Under the pieces are notes generated by a model that saw nothing but the letters and a program-made list of their open reading frames with translations, was not told the DNA's origin and did no database searches. From assembly GCF_016901135.1 (NCBI RefSeq), contig NZ_JAFEVL010000061.1, positions 1 to 64,000 on the forward strand: DNA of 64,000 bases, written 5' to 3'. Positions 42,170 to 50,076 of this stretch are shown here, piece after piece (the first letter of the stretch is position 1; every line of letters begins with the position of its first letter). Source of the DNA: Martinezella lusitana (GTDB lineage Bacteria; Pseudomonadota; Alphaproteobacteria; Rhizobiales; Rhizobiaceae). Made by a program: the position numbers and the translations under genes.

Positions 42170-43325
42170 GCGCCTTCTCCCTGGCGGCATCGACGGTCGC
42201 CGGGACGGTGCGCAGGCGGCGGCCGTCCTCGGCGAAGACCATGGCCTGCTCTGGGGCGAGCGTTAGCGCGACAGGCATGCCGGCGGAGAGACCGGTGGCC
42301 TCGGCGGGTGTAAGCTTGACGATCATGGTTTCGCCGATGGCGTCGAGCTTGGCATAGAGAATGACTTCGGATCCGAGGAATTCCATCCGCTCGATATGGG
42401 CGGCCAGCGCATCCTGCCGGCTCTGCGTGAGCCGCACGAATTCCGGCCGGATGCCGAGCGTGACGTTGTTGCCGGCACAGGCGCTGTCTTCCAAAGCAAG
42501 CCTGATGCCGCCGAAGGCGACGAAGCCGTTTTCGGCGAGCGCCGGCAGCAGGTTGATACGCGGCTGGCCGACGAAGCGGGCGACCTCGACATGGGTCGGA
42601 TCGTCATAGATCACCTGCGGCGAGGCCAGCTGCAGCAACTGCCCGCCGATCATCACGGCGACGCGGTCGGCCATGGAAAGCGCTTCGGCCTGATCATGCG
42701 TGACATAGACTGTGGGAACGCCGGCGCGGCGATGCAGATCGACGATCTCGCCGCGGGCGTGGACGCGCAGGTTGGCATCGAGATTGGAGAGCGGCTCGTC
42801 CATCAGGAAGACGCTGGGGCGGCGCACCATGGCGCGGGCGAGCGCCACGCGTTGACGCTGGCCGCCGGACATCTGGCCGGGCTTCCGGTCAAGCAGATGG
42901 TCGATCTTCAGTGAGGTCGCCATTTCGCGGACATCGCGGATGATGCCGCTGCGGGTGCTGCGCTGGCCCGGGATCAGCGAGCCGATGAACGGCAGGCGCT
43001 GGATGCGCGTCAGGCGGCGCATGGCGAGCGGCACGGCGATGTTTTCCGAGGCCGTCAGATGCGGATAGAGCGCGTAGGACTGGAAGACCATGGCGATGTT
43101 GCGGTCTGCCGCCGCGACGCCGGAGACGTCGTTGCCGCCCAAGATGATCTCGCCGTTGTCGGCATGATCGAGGCCCGCCAGGATGCGCAGCAGCGTGCTC
43201 TTGCCGCAACCGGATGGGCCGACGAGGGCGATGAATTCGCCGGGTTCGACGTCGAGATCGACGCCTTTGAGGATGGCGTTGCCGCCGAATGATTTGGCGA
43301 TGCCGCGAAGCGAAAGCGCGCTCAT
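42162..43325 (-). CDS. ABC transporter ATP-binding protein (UgpC-like) with an extra loop
   Basis: The product is 387 aa. Walker A GPSGCGKST is at residues 36-44, the Q-loop at FQSYALYPHL, signature MSGGQ at 152-156, Walker B LMDEP at 174-178 and H-loop YVTHDQ. The C-terminal domain has LGIRPEFVRL. Compared with the ATPase at 18044, it has about 20 extra residues between the Q-loop and the signature (RLTRIQRLPFIGSLIPGQRS region, 103-128), lengthening the helical subdomain that meets the permease coupling helices. It overlaps the phosphodiesterase gene as ATGA and the MalF-like gene by 8 bases. Confidence 0.9.
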   Translation of the reverse strand: MSALSLRGIAKSFGGNAILKGVDLDVEPGEFIALVGPSGCGKSTLLRILAGLDHADNGEIILGGNDVSGVAAADRNIAMVFQSYALYPHLTASENIAVPLAMRRLTRIQRLPFIGSLIPGQRSTRSGIIRDVREMATSLKIDHLLDRKPGQMSGGQRQRVALARAMVRRPSVFLMDEPLSNLDANLRVHARGEIVDLHRRAGVPTVYVTHDQAEALSMADRVAVMIGGQLLQLASPQVIYDDPTHVEVARFVGQPRINLLPALAENGFVAFGGIRLALEDSACAGNNVTLGIRPEFVRLTQSRQDALAAHIERMEFLGSEVILYAKLDAIGETMIVKLTPAEATGLSAGMPVALTLAPEQAMVFAEDGRRLRTVPATVDAAREKAHG

Positions 43326-44158
43326 TCCGTCGGTTCCTTCTGGGTCTTGGGAGCGGCCTGCGGATAGACTTCCATGACGACGTCATCGAGGAAGTAGGCG
43401 GTCATGCCTGATACTGCGACGATCTCGGTCGATATGGTCTCGCCAAGCTCATGCACGGCTGCGCCGATCAGCCGTTCGCCGGGCATCTCACGTTCCATCT
43501 TGTCGAGGATGAAGGCAGCGGGTGGCGCCCAGACGAGCGCCGTATCGTTGAAGCGGCCTTCCCAGGTCCAGTGCAGGTGGCCGCTGCCGAGCAGGGCGAC
43601 GTCGTGGGCTGCTATCAGATCGTAAAGACGGCGGCGCTGCGCCGGGCGCACACTCCAGTAACCCGTGTCGCCCTCTTCGGGTGCATCGACGAACAGCGGC
43701 TTGTGGGCGAAGAGAGCGACGCGGCGATCGCCACGGCTTTCCAGCATCTCCTGCAGCCATTCGAACTGCTTCTGCTCTTCGGCGTCTTCGAAGCCCATCA
43801 GCAGGCTGTTGAGGCCGATCAGCCGCCAGTTGTCCACGTCCTTTGCCCAATAATCCGGGCCGACGAGGCGGCGCCAGCGCTCCAGCCGTTCTGGGTTGAC
43901 GGGCTGATAGGACCCCGGCAGATGGCCGACATCGTGATTGCCGGGCACGATCAGCATCGGCGCGGAGACCTGACGCATCAGGTCCATGGAGAAGGCAAGG
44001 TCTTCGTCCTTGTCGGCACCGTCGACGCTGAGATCGCCGGTGTGGACGATAAGATCGGCGCCACTCGCCTCGATCCATTTCGCCAGCGGCTCCCAATTGC
44101 CGTTGAAATGCGGCTTGTTCGGGCTCAAATGCGTGTCGGTGATCTGGATGATCTTCAA
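43322..44158 (-). CDS. Metallophosphoesterase (CpdA/GpdQ-like phosphodiesterase)
   Basis: The product is 278 aa, the first gene of the ABC operon. Metal ligands follow the calcineurin-like order: Asp8 and His10 (DTH), Asp42 (GDLS), Asn74-His75 (GNHD), a His in LFAHKP and the paired histidines in GSGHLHW. The arrangement is that of class III phosphodiesterases such as cyclic-AMP phosphodiesterase CpdA and glycerophosphodiesterase GpdQ. No signal peptide, so it acts on substrate already inside. Translational coupling to an UgpB-type importer makes cleavage of an imported glycerophosphodiester or similar phosphodiester the most economical role; this is inference. Confidence 0.85.
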   Translation of the reverse strand: MKIIQITDTHLSPNKPHFNGNWEPLAKWIEASGADLIVHTGDLSVDGADKDEDLAFSMDLMRQVSAPMLIVPGNHDVGHLPGSYQPVNPERLERWRRLVGPDYWAKDVDNWRLIGLNSLLMGFEDAEEQKQFEWLQEMLESRGDRRVALFAHKPLFVDAPEEGDTGYWSVRPAQRRRLYDLIAAHDVALLGSGHLHWTWEGRFNDTALVWAPPAAFILDKMEREMPGERLIGAAVHELGETISTEIVAVSGMTAYFLDDVVMEVYPQAAPKTQKEPTE

Positions 44159-44392
44159 GGCGCGTCTCCGGAGTCTTCAGAAGCAATGCGCCAGCAAGGG
44201 ATTCCCTTCAAAACAGGCGCGTCTCTGCGCTCTCTTTAGAAGGCCCCCATGTCAGTTGAGTAACGGGTCTTTTCAGCTGTTTTTCAGTTTTGTCACATCA
44301 CCGTCAAACGGCGTCATCGTTTGCCTCATGGTGAATTGAGGCCTATACGCGTCTGGTTCGGTGATATAGATCGCTGCCGAAGGGGATTGGAC

Positions 44393-44602
44393 ATGTCAGA
44401 CGAACAGAGCCGCATCACGACACTCGAGGAGACCGTTGCCTACCAGGCGAAGACCATCGAGGAGCTGTCCGACCAGATTGCGGAGCAATGGAAGGTGGTC
44501 GAGCAGACCAGGCAGAAGCTCGATCGGCTGGCGGAGCGGTTTCTGACACTTGAGGAGCAATCGCTCGACGCGCCTGGTATCACCAAACCGCCGCACTACT
44601 GA
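44393..44602 (+). CDS. slyX: SlyX-family protein
   Basis: The product is 69 aa from ATG 44393 with AAGGGGA upstream. It is one continuous coiled coil (ITTLEETVAYQAKTIEELSDQIAEQWKVVEQTRQKLDRLAERF) followed by a short tail ending in PPHY, the signature of SlyX proteins. Function in the cell is not known. It lies in a 230-base gap region after the divergent ABC operon and before the MsrA gene on the same strand. Confidence 0.85.
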   Translation: MSDEQSRITTLEETVAYQAKTIEELSDQIAEQWKVVEQTRQKLDRLAERFLTLEEQSLDAPGITKPPHY

Positions 44603-44723
44603 CCGGCTCGGCCGGATCATTCACGTTTCGGTGTTTCACGCGGGCGTGTGTAACAAAAGGTCCTGTCTTCCCGTATCTCCTTGTGACCGGAGCGTTTACA
44701 ATCGCGGTCGAGAGGAGATCGTC

Positions 44724-45476
44724 ATGAAGACTTTATCGACGGACATGATCCGCATTCGCTCAGCGCGTGTCGCCCGTTTCGCCGGCCTCACGGTCGCGGC
44801 GGTGCTGGTCGGCGGTATCGCGCTGCAATTTGTAGGCCGCGCTTCGGCCGAGGACGCGCGCGTCATTCCCGCGCCGAGCATGGATGAAAAGCCGGGTTCC
44901 ACCGGCACGGAGACGGTCGTGCTTGCCGGCGGCTGCTTCTGGGGCGTGCAGGGCGTGTTCCAGCATGTCAGCGGCGTGATCAGCGCCACGTCAGGCTATG
45001 CCGGCGGCGGCAAGGATGGGGCGCATTATGAAATGGTGAGCACCGGCGATACGGGCCATGCCGAATCCGTGCGCATCGTCTTCGATCCGCACAAGGTCAG
45101 CTACGGCCATCTGCTGCAGATCTATTTTTCGGTCGCGCATGATCCGACGGAGCTGAACTATCAGGGCCCGGACAGCGGCACGCAGTATCGTTCGGCGATC
45201 TTCCCGACCAGCCAGGAGCAGGCCGACGTTGCCAAGGCCTATATCGATCAGCTCAATAAAGCCAAGACCTTTGACGCTGATATCGTCACCCGCATTGAGC
45301 CGGCTAGGCAATTCTACGCCGCCGAGGATTATCATCAGGATTTCCTGACAACGCATCCCACCTATCCCTATATCGTCATCAACGACCTGCCGAAGATCAA
45401 GAATCTGCAGCATCTCTTTCCCAAGGATTATCGCGCCGACCCGGTCCTGGTGACGGCAAGCGCCAGCGCGAACTGA
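44724..45476 (+). CDS. msrA: Peptide-methionine (S)-S-oxide reductase MsrA, exported form
   Basis: The product is 250 aa from ATG 44724 with GAGGAG upstream. Residues 12-42 form a signal peptide or anchor (FAGLTVAAVLVGGIALQFVGRASA), so the enzyme should act in the periplasm. The catalytic Cys71 is in GGCFWG, and GYAGG, GHAESV, YHQDF follow as in MsrA proteins. It reduces methionine-S-sulfoxide in exported proteins. Electron supply from the cytosol is not encoded nearby. A long hairpin follows the gene at 45491. Confidence 0.92.
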   Translation: MKTLSTDMIRIRSARVARFAGLTVAAVLVGGIALQFVGRASAEDARVIPAPSMDEKPGSTGTETVVLAGGCFWGVQGVFQHVSGVISATSGYAGGGKDGAHYEMVSTGDTGHAESVRIVFDPHKVSYGHLLQIYFSVAHDPTELNYQGPDSGTQYRSAIFPTSQEQADVAKAYIDQLNKAKTFDADIVTRIEPARQFYAAEDYHQDFLTTHPTYPYIVINDLPKIKNLQHLFPKDYRADPVLVTASASAN

Positions 45477-45490
45477 CCAGCACTTGGTCG

Positions 45491-45521
45491 CGTGACCGGC
45501 GAGCGATGACCGCCGGTCACG
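45491..45521 (+). terminator. Hairpin after msrA
   Basis: CGTGACCGGC and GCCGGTCACG are perfect 10-base arms with an 11-base loop. No T-run follows, so it may be a Rho-assisted stop or an RNA stability element. Confidence 0.4.
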
Positions 45522-45608
45522 GCCGCCTTGCAAGAAATGCTCGTTACTCCCGGCTCGTCTGGTGTATTGCTGCCTGACACCAGATACAGATCGAGAGTGC
45601 GTTTCGTC

Positions 45609-46532
45609 ATGATCGTCCGCGACCGGCCGAATCTCTTCCAGCTTTTCTTCATCGTTCGCGGTTCGATCGTCTTGCGGATCCTGCCGCAGATCGTCGCCAT
45701 CTTCCTCATGTCGGCATTGATCGTCTGGGGACATGAGGAGCGGCCGAACCTGGTCGTGTCCTTCAACGGCTCGTCGCTTTCCCTGCTCGGCATCGCACTT
45801 TCGATCTTCCTCGGCTTTCGCAACAATGCCGCCTACGACCGCTGGTGGGAGGGACGGCGCGACTGGGGCCAGCTCGTCTATGTTGCCCGCGGCTTTGGCC
45901 GTCAGACATTGATGCTCGAAGCGCAGGGTGAGGCGGGCATGGAGGCGCGGAAGAACCTGCTTCGTCTGACCATGGCTTTCGCGCAGGCGCTGGTCTGTCT
46001 TCTGCGTGAGGGTAGCGACGACAGCAAGGTGTTGCGCCTTCTGACATCGAGCGAGGCCGAATTCTATCGCACCGCGCAGAACCGGCCGGATCTCATCCTG
46101 CGCCTGATGTCGGCGGATCTCGCGCGCCTGAAGGCCGGGGGTGCGATTTCGGATATCCAACATCAGATGCTGGATATCAGCGTCGGACAGATGGGCGCGG
46201 TGCAGGCTGCCTGCGAGCGCATCCGCAATACGCCGCTGCCGTTCGGCTATACGCTGCTCTTGCATCGCACCGCCTATCTCTTCTGTTTCCTGCTGCCGTT
46301 CGGTTTCGTCGATACGCTCGGCTGGGGTTCGCCCTTCGTCACGGCTCTGATCGCCTATACTTTCTTCGGTCTCGATGCGCTTGGTGATGAGCTGGAGGAT
46401 CCTTTCGGCCATCGTCCCAATGCGCTCGCGATCGGCGCCCTTGCCGATACAATCGAGATCAATCTGCGCGAAGCGCTCGGCGAAACCGACCTGCCGCCGC
46501 TGCCGCAGCCCCAGGATTTCGTGCTGATGTAG
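45609..46532 (+). CDS. Bestrophin-family (YneE/UPF0187) membrane channel
   Basis: The product is 307 aa from ATG 45609; an open frame starts 27 codons earlier but family members begin at MIVRDRPNLFQLFF. Membrane helices at about residues 22-45 and 50-75 are followed by FRNNAAYDRWWEGRRDWGQLV, the conserved bestrophin motif. A second pair of helices (YTLLLHRTAYLFCFLLPFG, FVTALIAYTFFGLDALGDELEDPFG) ends with the conserved acidic cluster. Bacterial members form pentameric ion channels in the inner membrane. It is not coupled to neighbours. Confidence 0.88.
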   Translation: MIVRDRPNLFQLFFIVRGSIVLRILPQIVAIFLMSALIVWGHEERPNLVVSFNGSSLSLLGIALSIFLGFRNNAAYDRWWEGRRDWGQLVYVARGFGRQTLMLEAQGEAGMEARKNLLRLTMAFAQALVCLLREGSDDSKVLRLLTSSEAEFYRTAQNRPDLILRLMSADLARLKAGGAISDIQHQMLDISVGQMGAVQAACERIRNTPLPFGYTLLLHRTAYLFCFLLPFGFVDTLGWGSPFVTALIAYTFFGLDALGDELEDPFGHRPNALAIGALADTIEINLREALGETDLPPLPQPQDFVLM

Positions 46533-46562
46533 GCCATCGGCAAAAAATTTTCGCCGAGCGAT

Positions 46563-46590
46563 GGAATAGAATCCGGAGTGCTTCCGTATA
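46563..46590 (+). promoter_or_regulatory. Candidate ECF-type promoter of the sigma-factor gene
   Basis: GGAAT at 46563-46567 and CGTATA at 46585-46590 are 17 bases apart, the usual geometry of ECF sigma promoters. Transcription would start about 7 bases after the second box, right at the ATG at 46598, giving a leaderless or near-leaderless message. Confidence 0.4.
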
Positions 46591-46597
46591 TAGGTGT

Positions 46598-47137
46598 ATG
46601 GATCGCAAAGGACGCACATTCGATGTTTTGGGGCAGCTCGGTTCGCTGAGACGCTATGCCCGCTCGCTCGTGCGCAACGCGGACGAGGCCGAAGATCTGG
46701 TGCATGACGCGCTGGTCAAGGCATACGAGCGCAAGGCATCCTTCCGGCGCGGCGGCAACCTGCGGACCTGGCTGCTGTCGATCCTGCACAATGTGCATAT
46801 CGACCGCCTGCGCCAGAAGAAATCGCTGAACCGTCGCCACGAAGAGGCGGCCGCCGAGCTTGAGGTGGCGCTACCGGCCTCGCAGGACCATACGGTCCGC
46901 CTGAGCCAGGTGCGCGAGGCCTTTTTCAGTCTGCCTGAGGAACAGCGCGAGGCGCTGCATCTCGTGGCGATCGAAGACCTTTCCTATCAGGAAGCGGCGT
47001 CCGCGCTTGGCATTCCTGTCGGCACGCTGATGTCCCGCATCTCAAGGGCCCGGGCGAGCCTGCGTAATTTCGAGGAGGCTACCTCCAAGGTTTCACATCT
47101 CAGGCTTATCGAGGGAGGCGGCAATGAAAACGGTTGA
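46598..47137 (+). CDS. ECF RNA polymerase sigma factor
   Basis: The product is 179 aa. Region 2 (LRRYARSLVRNADEAEDLVHDALVKAYERKASFRRGGNLRTWLLSILHNVHID) and region 4 (LSQVREAFFSLPEEQREALHLVAIEDLSYQEAASALGIPVGTLMSRISRARASL) are complete and no region 3 exists. No Shine-Dalgarno sequence precedes ATG 46598. The downstream gene overlaps it by 14 bases and encodes the anti-sigma. The target regulon is unknown; its own promoter candidate fits autoregulation. Confidence 0.9.
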   Translation: MDRKGRTFDVLGQLGSLRRYARSLVRNADEAEDLVHDALVKAYERKASFRRGGNLRTWLLSILHNVHIDRLRQKKSLNRRHEEAAAELEVALPASQDHTVRLSQVREAFFSLPEEQREALHLVAIEDLSYQEAASALGIPVGTLMSRISRARASLRNFEEATSKVSHLRLIEGGGNENG

Positions 47138-47894
47138 TCCGATCATCGATACCGATCTCGACGCCTATGTCGATGGCGAGCTGTCGGTTGCGCGCCGTGT
47201 CGAGGTCGAATCCTATCTCTCTGAGCGTCCGGAGATCGCCGCCAAGGTCATGGCGGATATGAGCATCCGTGGCGAGCTGCGCATGGCGCTGGCCGGCGAG
47301 AGCCATGTGCTGAGGGCCGAGACCCGCGAGGCCGCTCGGCGGCTGGAGCGTGGACTGGTCTATGGGCGCATGCTTGGTTCTTTCCAGCGCGTGGCCGCCG
47401 TTGCCGTATTGGTGGCGATCGGCTGGGTCGCGCATACGTCCTTCGGCGCGTTCACCGCGAGCGAGGTCAGCGCATCCGTGCCGGCGCCGTCTTTCGTCGA
47501 CGATGCGGTGCGCGCCTACCAGACGACTGCCGTGCGTGAGGAAATCAAGCCGCAGTCCGAAGCTGCAAATTACAATCCGGAAGAAATCCGCGCATCGACG
47601 GCAATCGTATTGCCGGAGTTGCCGGGTGACTGGCGCGTCACCGATGCCCAGATCTATCCGTCCGAGTTCGGTCCGAGCGTCGAAATGATGGTTGATGCCG
47701 GCAAGGACGGGCATTTGTCACTTTTCGCCGTTCGTCCTGGGAATTTCGCCGTCAAGGAGGTCAGTCACATCAAGCGTGACGACGTCCAGGCTGCCTATTG
47801 GCAGATCGGTGAAGTTGCCTATGCGCTGATCGGCAACGGCCAAGCGGGTCAACTCGACGGTGATGCCGAAAAGCTTGCCCGCAGCCTGTACTAG
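47124..47894 (+). CDS. Membrane-bound anti-sigma factor
   Basis: The product is 256 aa; ATG 47124 follows GGAGG located inside the sigma gene. Residues 1-80 resemble a cytosolic anti-sigma domain (DTDLDAYVDGELSVARRVEVESYLSERPEIAAKVMADM) without the HxxxCxxC zinc motif. A transmembrane segment lies at about residues 90-107 (VAAVAVLVAIGWVAHTSF), and the remaining 150 residues are periplasmic (VLPELPGDWRVTDAQIYPSEFG, LSLFAVRPGNFAVKE). It should hold the sigma factor until an envelope signal is sensed. Confidence 0.85.
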   Translation: MKTVDPIIDTDLDAYVDGELSVARRVEVESYLSERPEIAAKVMADMSIRGELRMALAGESHVLRAETREAARRLERGLVYGRMLGSFQRVAAVAVLVAIGWVAHTSFGAFTASEVSASVPAPSFVDDAVRAYQTTAVREEIKPQSEAANYNPEEIRASTAIVLPELPGDWRVTDAQIYPSEFGPSVEMMVDAGKDGHLSLFAVRPGNFAVKEVSHIKRDDVQAAYWQIGEVAYALIGNGQAGQLDGDAEKLARSLY

Positions 47895-47916
47895 TTTGAA
47901 TTAAAGGAGAACGACC

Positions 47917-48633
47917 ATGGACCCGACCAATCCGCGATATGGCTACGTAGCCGCCGCCGGCTCGCAGGCGCTCTTCGACGAAGGTCTGCGCAAGCACATG
48001 CTGCGCGTCTACAACTACATGGGTATCGGCCTTGTGCTGACGGGTATCGTCGCGCTGGTCGTCGGCACGACGCCGGCGCTTTACGTGCCGATCTTCCAGA
48101 CGCCGCTGAAGTGGGTCGTCATGCTGGCGCCGCTCGCCTTCGTGTTCTTCTTCTCCTTCCGCATCCAGTCCATGTCGGCAAGCACGGCGCAGATGATGTT
48201 CTGGGCCTTCTGCGCGGTCATGGGCCTGTCGCTGGCCTCGGTCTTCCTGGTCTTTACCGGCACGAGCATCGCGCGCACCTTCTTCATCGCCGCGACCATG
48301 TTCGGTGCGACCAGCCTCTACGGCTATACGACCAAGCGTGATCTTGCCAACATCGGCTCGTTCCTGATGATGGGCCTGTTCGGCGTGATCATCGCCAGCG
48401 TCGTCAATATCTTCCTGGGTTCAAGCGCGCTGCAGTTCGCCATCTCGGTGATTGGTATCGTCGTCTTCGTCGGCCTGACCGCCTGGGATACGCAGAACAT
48501 CAAGGAACAGTTTGCCGAGAACCACGATCAGGAATCGCAGCAGAAGCTCGCCGTCTTCGGTGCCCTGTCGCTCTACCTGAACTTCGTCAACATCTTCCAG
48601 CTGCTGCTGAATCTCACCGGCGAACGGGAATAG
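47917..48633 (+). CDS. Bax inhibitor-1/YccA-family membrane protein
   Basis: The product is 238 aa; AAGGAGA precedes ATG 47917. Seven transmembrane helices are visible after a soluble N-terminus (GSQALFDEGLRKHMLRVYNYMGIG). The family signature includes GLSLASVFLVFTG, GATSLYGYTTKRDLANIGSFLMMG and the C-terminal TAWDTQNIKEQF and LNLTGERE ends. These proteins are inner-membrane leak channels for Ca2+ or related modulators of protein quality control. It lies 22 bases after the anti-sigma gene and may be in its operon. Two tandem hairpins end the unit. Confidence 0.9.
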   Translation: MDPTNPRYGYVAAAGSQALFDEGLRKHMLRVYNYMGIGLVLTGIVALVVGTTPALYVPIFQTPLKWVVMLAPLAFVFFFSFRIQSMSASTAQMMFWAFCAVMGLSLASVFLVFTGTSIARTFFIAATMFGATSLYGYTTKRDLANIGSFLMMGLFGVIIASVVNIFLGSSALQFAISVIGIVVFVGLTAWDTQNIKEQFAENHDQESQQKLAVFGALSLYLNFVNIFQLLLNLTGERE

Positions 48634-48705
48634 GTTTGAAATCACCAGCTTGGGCATGGTCGGACCCGAAAGGCACTCCACGCTTTTGGTGATCATGCTC
48701 GGGTT

Positions 48706-48737
48706 ATGCGTCTCCCTGGGGGCTTGTTGAGACGCAT
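48706..48737 (+). terminator. First of two tandem hairpins after the BI-1 gene
   Basis: ATGCGTCTC and GAGACGCAT are perfect 9-base arms around a 14-base loop. Upstream, ATCACCA (near 48640) can pair with TGGTGAT (near 48687). No T-run follows this stem, so it may be a structured 3' UTR or a small-RNA domain. Confidence 0.4.
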
Positions 48738-48740
48738 GAA

Positions 48741-48783
48741 GCGCCTGCAGTATCTGCGCCGATACTGCAGGCGCAACTTTTTT
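48741..48783 (+). terminator. Strong Rho-independent terminator after the BI-1 gene
   Basis: GCGCCTGCAGTAT (48741-48753) pairs perfectly with ATACTGCAGGCGC (48762-48774) around an 8-base loop, followed by AAC and six T at 48778-48783. Confidence 0.9.
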
Positions 48784-48896
48784 GGGAATGAGAAACTGGG
48801 CAGAAGGGCCTGATAGCGGCAGATCTGCTGCTATCAGGCCTTCGATCATTGGGGATGTCAGGCCCTTCCGCTGTCAGAAGAGGGCCGCAATCTTAC

Positions 48897-50045
48897 CTAC
48901 CACTCGGCAACGCTGCCGTCCTCGTGACGCCAGACGGGATTGCGCCAGCGATGGCCTTCCTTGGCGCGCTCGATGACATAGGCCTCGTCCACCTCGATGC
49001 CGAGGCCAGGCCCCTGCGGGATCGAGACGAAGCCGTCGGCATAGTGGAACACCTCCTTATTGGAGATGTAGTCGAGGATGTCGTTGCCCTTGTTGTAGTG
49101 GATACCGAGGCTCTGTTCCTGGATGAAGGCATTGTAGCTGACGGCATCGACCTGCAGGCAGGCGGCAAGCGCGATCGGACCGAGCGGGCAATGTGGCGCC
49201 AGCGCCACGTCATAGGCTTCCGCCATGGCCGCGATCTTACGGCATTCGGTGATGCCGCCGGCATGAGAGAGGTCGGGCTGGAGAATGTCGACATAGCCGT
49301 CCGACAGCACTGATTTGAAGTCCCAGCGTGAAAAGAGCCGCTCGCCCAAGGCAATCGGCGTCGAGCAATGATTGGCGATTTCCTTGAGGGCTTCGCGATT
49401 TTCAGAGAGAACGGGCTCCTCGATGAACAGCAGCTTGTAGGGTTCCAGCTCCTTGGCGAGAACCTTGGCCATCGGCCGGTGGACGCGGCCGTGGAAGTCG
49501 ACGCCGATGCCGATATAGGGGCCGATCGCCTCGCGGATAGTGGCGATGGTTTCAACAGCCTTTTCCACCTTGTCGTAGGTGTCGACGATCTGCATCTCCT
49601 CGCAGCCGTTGAGTTTGATCGCCTTGAAGCCGCGGGCGACGACCTCCTTGGCATTGTTGGCGACGTCGGAGGGGCGGTCGCCGCCGATCCAGGAATAGAC
49701 CTTGATCTTGTCGCGCACCTGGCCGCCGAGCAGCGAATGGATCGGCTGTCCCAGCGCCTTGCCCTTGATGTCCCACAGCGCCTGGTCGATGCCGGCAATC
49801 GCGCTCATGTGGACGGCGCCGCCGCGATAGAAGCCGGCGCGGTACATGACGTTCCAGTGGTCCTCGATCAGGAAGGGATCCTTGCCGATCAGATAGTCTT
49901 CCAGCTCATGCACGGCCGCCTGCACGGTCAGTGCCCGGCCTTCCACCACAGGCTCGCCCCAGCCGACAATGCCCTCGTCGGTCTCGATTTTCAGGAACAT
50001 CCAGCGCGGCGGCACAATATACGTCGTCAGTTTCGTGATCTTCAT
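48897..50045 (-). CDS. dgoD: D-galactonate dehydratase
   Basis: The product is 382 aa, the same length as the E. coli enzyme. The enolase-superfamily metal ligands are Asp183, Glu209 and Glu235 (VDFHGR, IEEPV, LGERLF), and the two catalytic histidines are His185 and His285 (APHCPLGP); from memory these have the same numbers in E. coli DgoD. It removes water from D-galactonate to give 2-keto-3-deoxygalactonate in the De Ley-Doudoroff route. Kinase and aldolase genes are not in the window. The GntR gene 31 bases upstream shares its transcript. Confidence 0.92.
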   Translation of the reverse strand: MKITKLTTYIVPPRWMFLKIETDEGIVGWGEPVVEGRALTVQAAVHELEDYLIGKDPFLIEDHWNVMYRAGFYRGGAVHMSAIAGIDQALWDIKGKALGQPIHSLLGGQVRDKIKVYSWIGGDRPSDVANNAKEVVARGFKAIKLNGCEEMQIVDTYDKVEKAVETIATIREAIGPYIGIGVDFHGRVHRPMAKVLAKELEPYKLLFIEEPVLSENREALKEIANHCSTPIALGERLFSRWDFKSVLSDGYVDILQPDLSHAGGITECRKIAAMAEAYDVALAPHCPLGPIALAACLQVDAVSYNAFIQEQSLGIHYNKGNDILDYISNKEVFHYADGFVSIPQGPGLGIEVDEAYVIERAKEGHRWRNPVWRHEDGSVAEW

Positions 50046-50076
50046 GGCTATGCTTCCATTTCGGCTTTGGATGATA

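Noticed and set aside
44991..46619. 542-codon minus-strand frame across msrA and the bestrophin gene
   Set aside because: It spans two unrelated, clearly conserved plus-strand genes and has no recognisable domain.
47895..47916. ybhL leader RNA before the BI-1 gene
   Set aside because: Only 22 bases separate it from the anti-sigma gene, too little for that motif.
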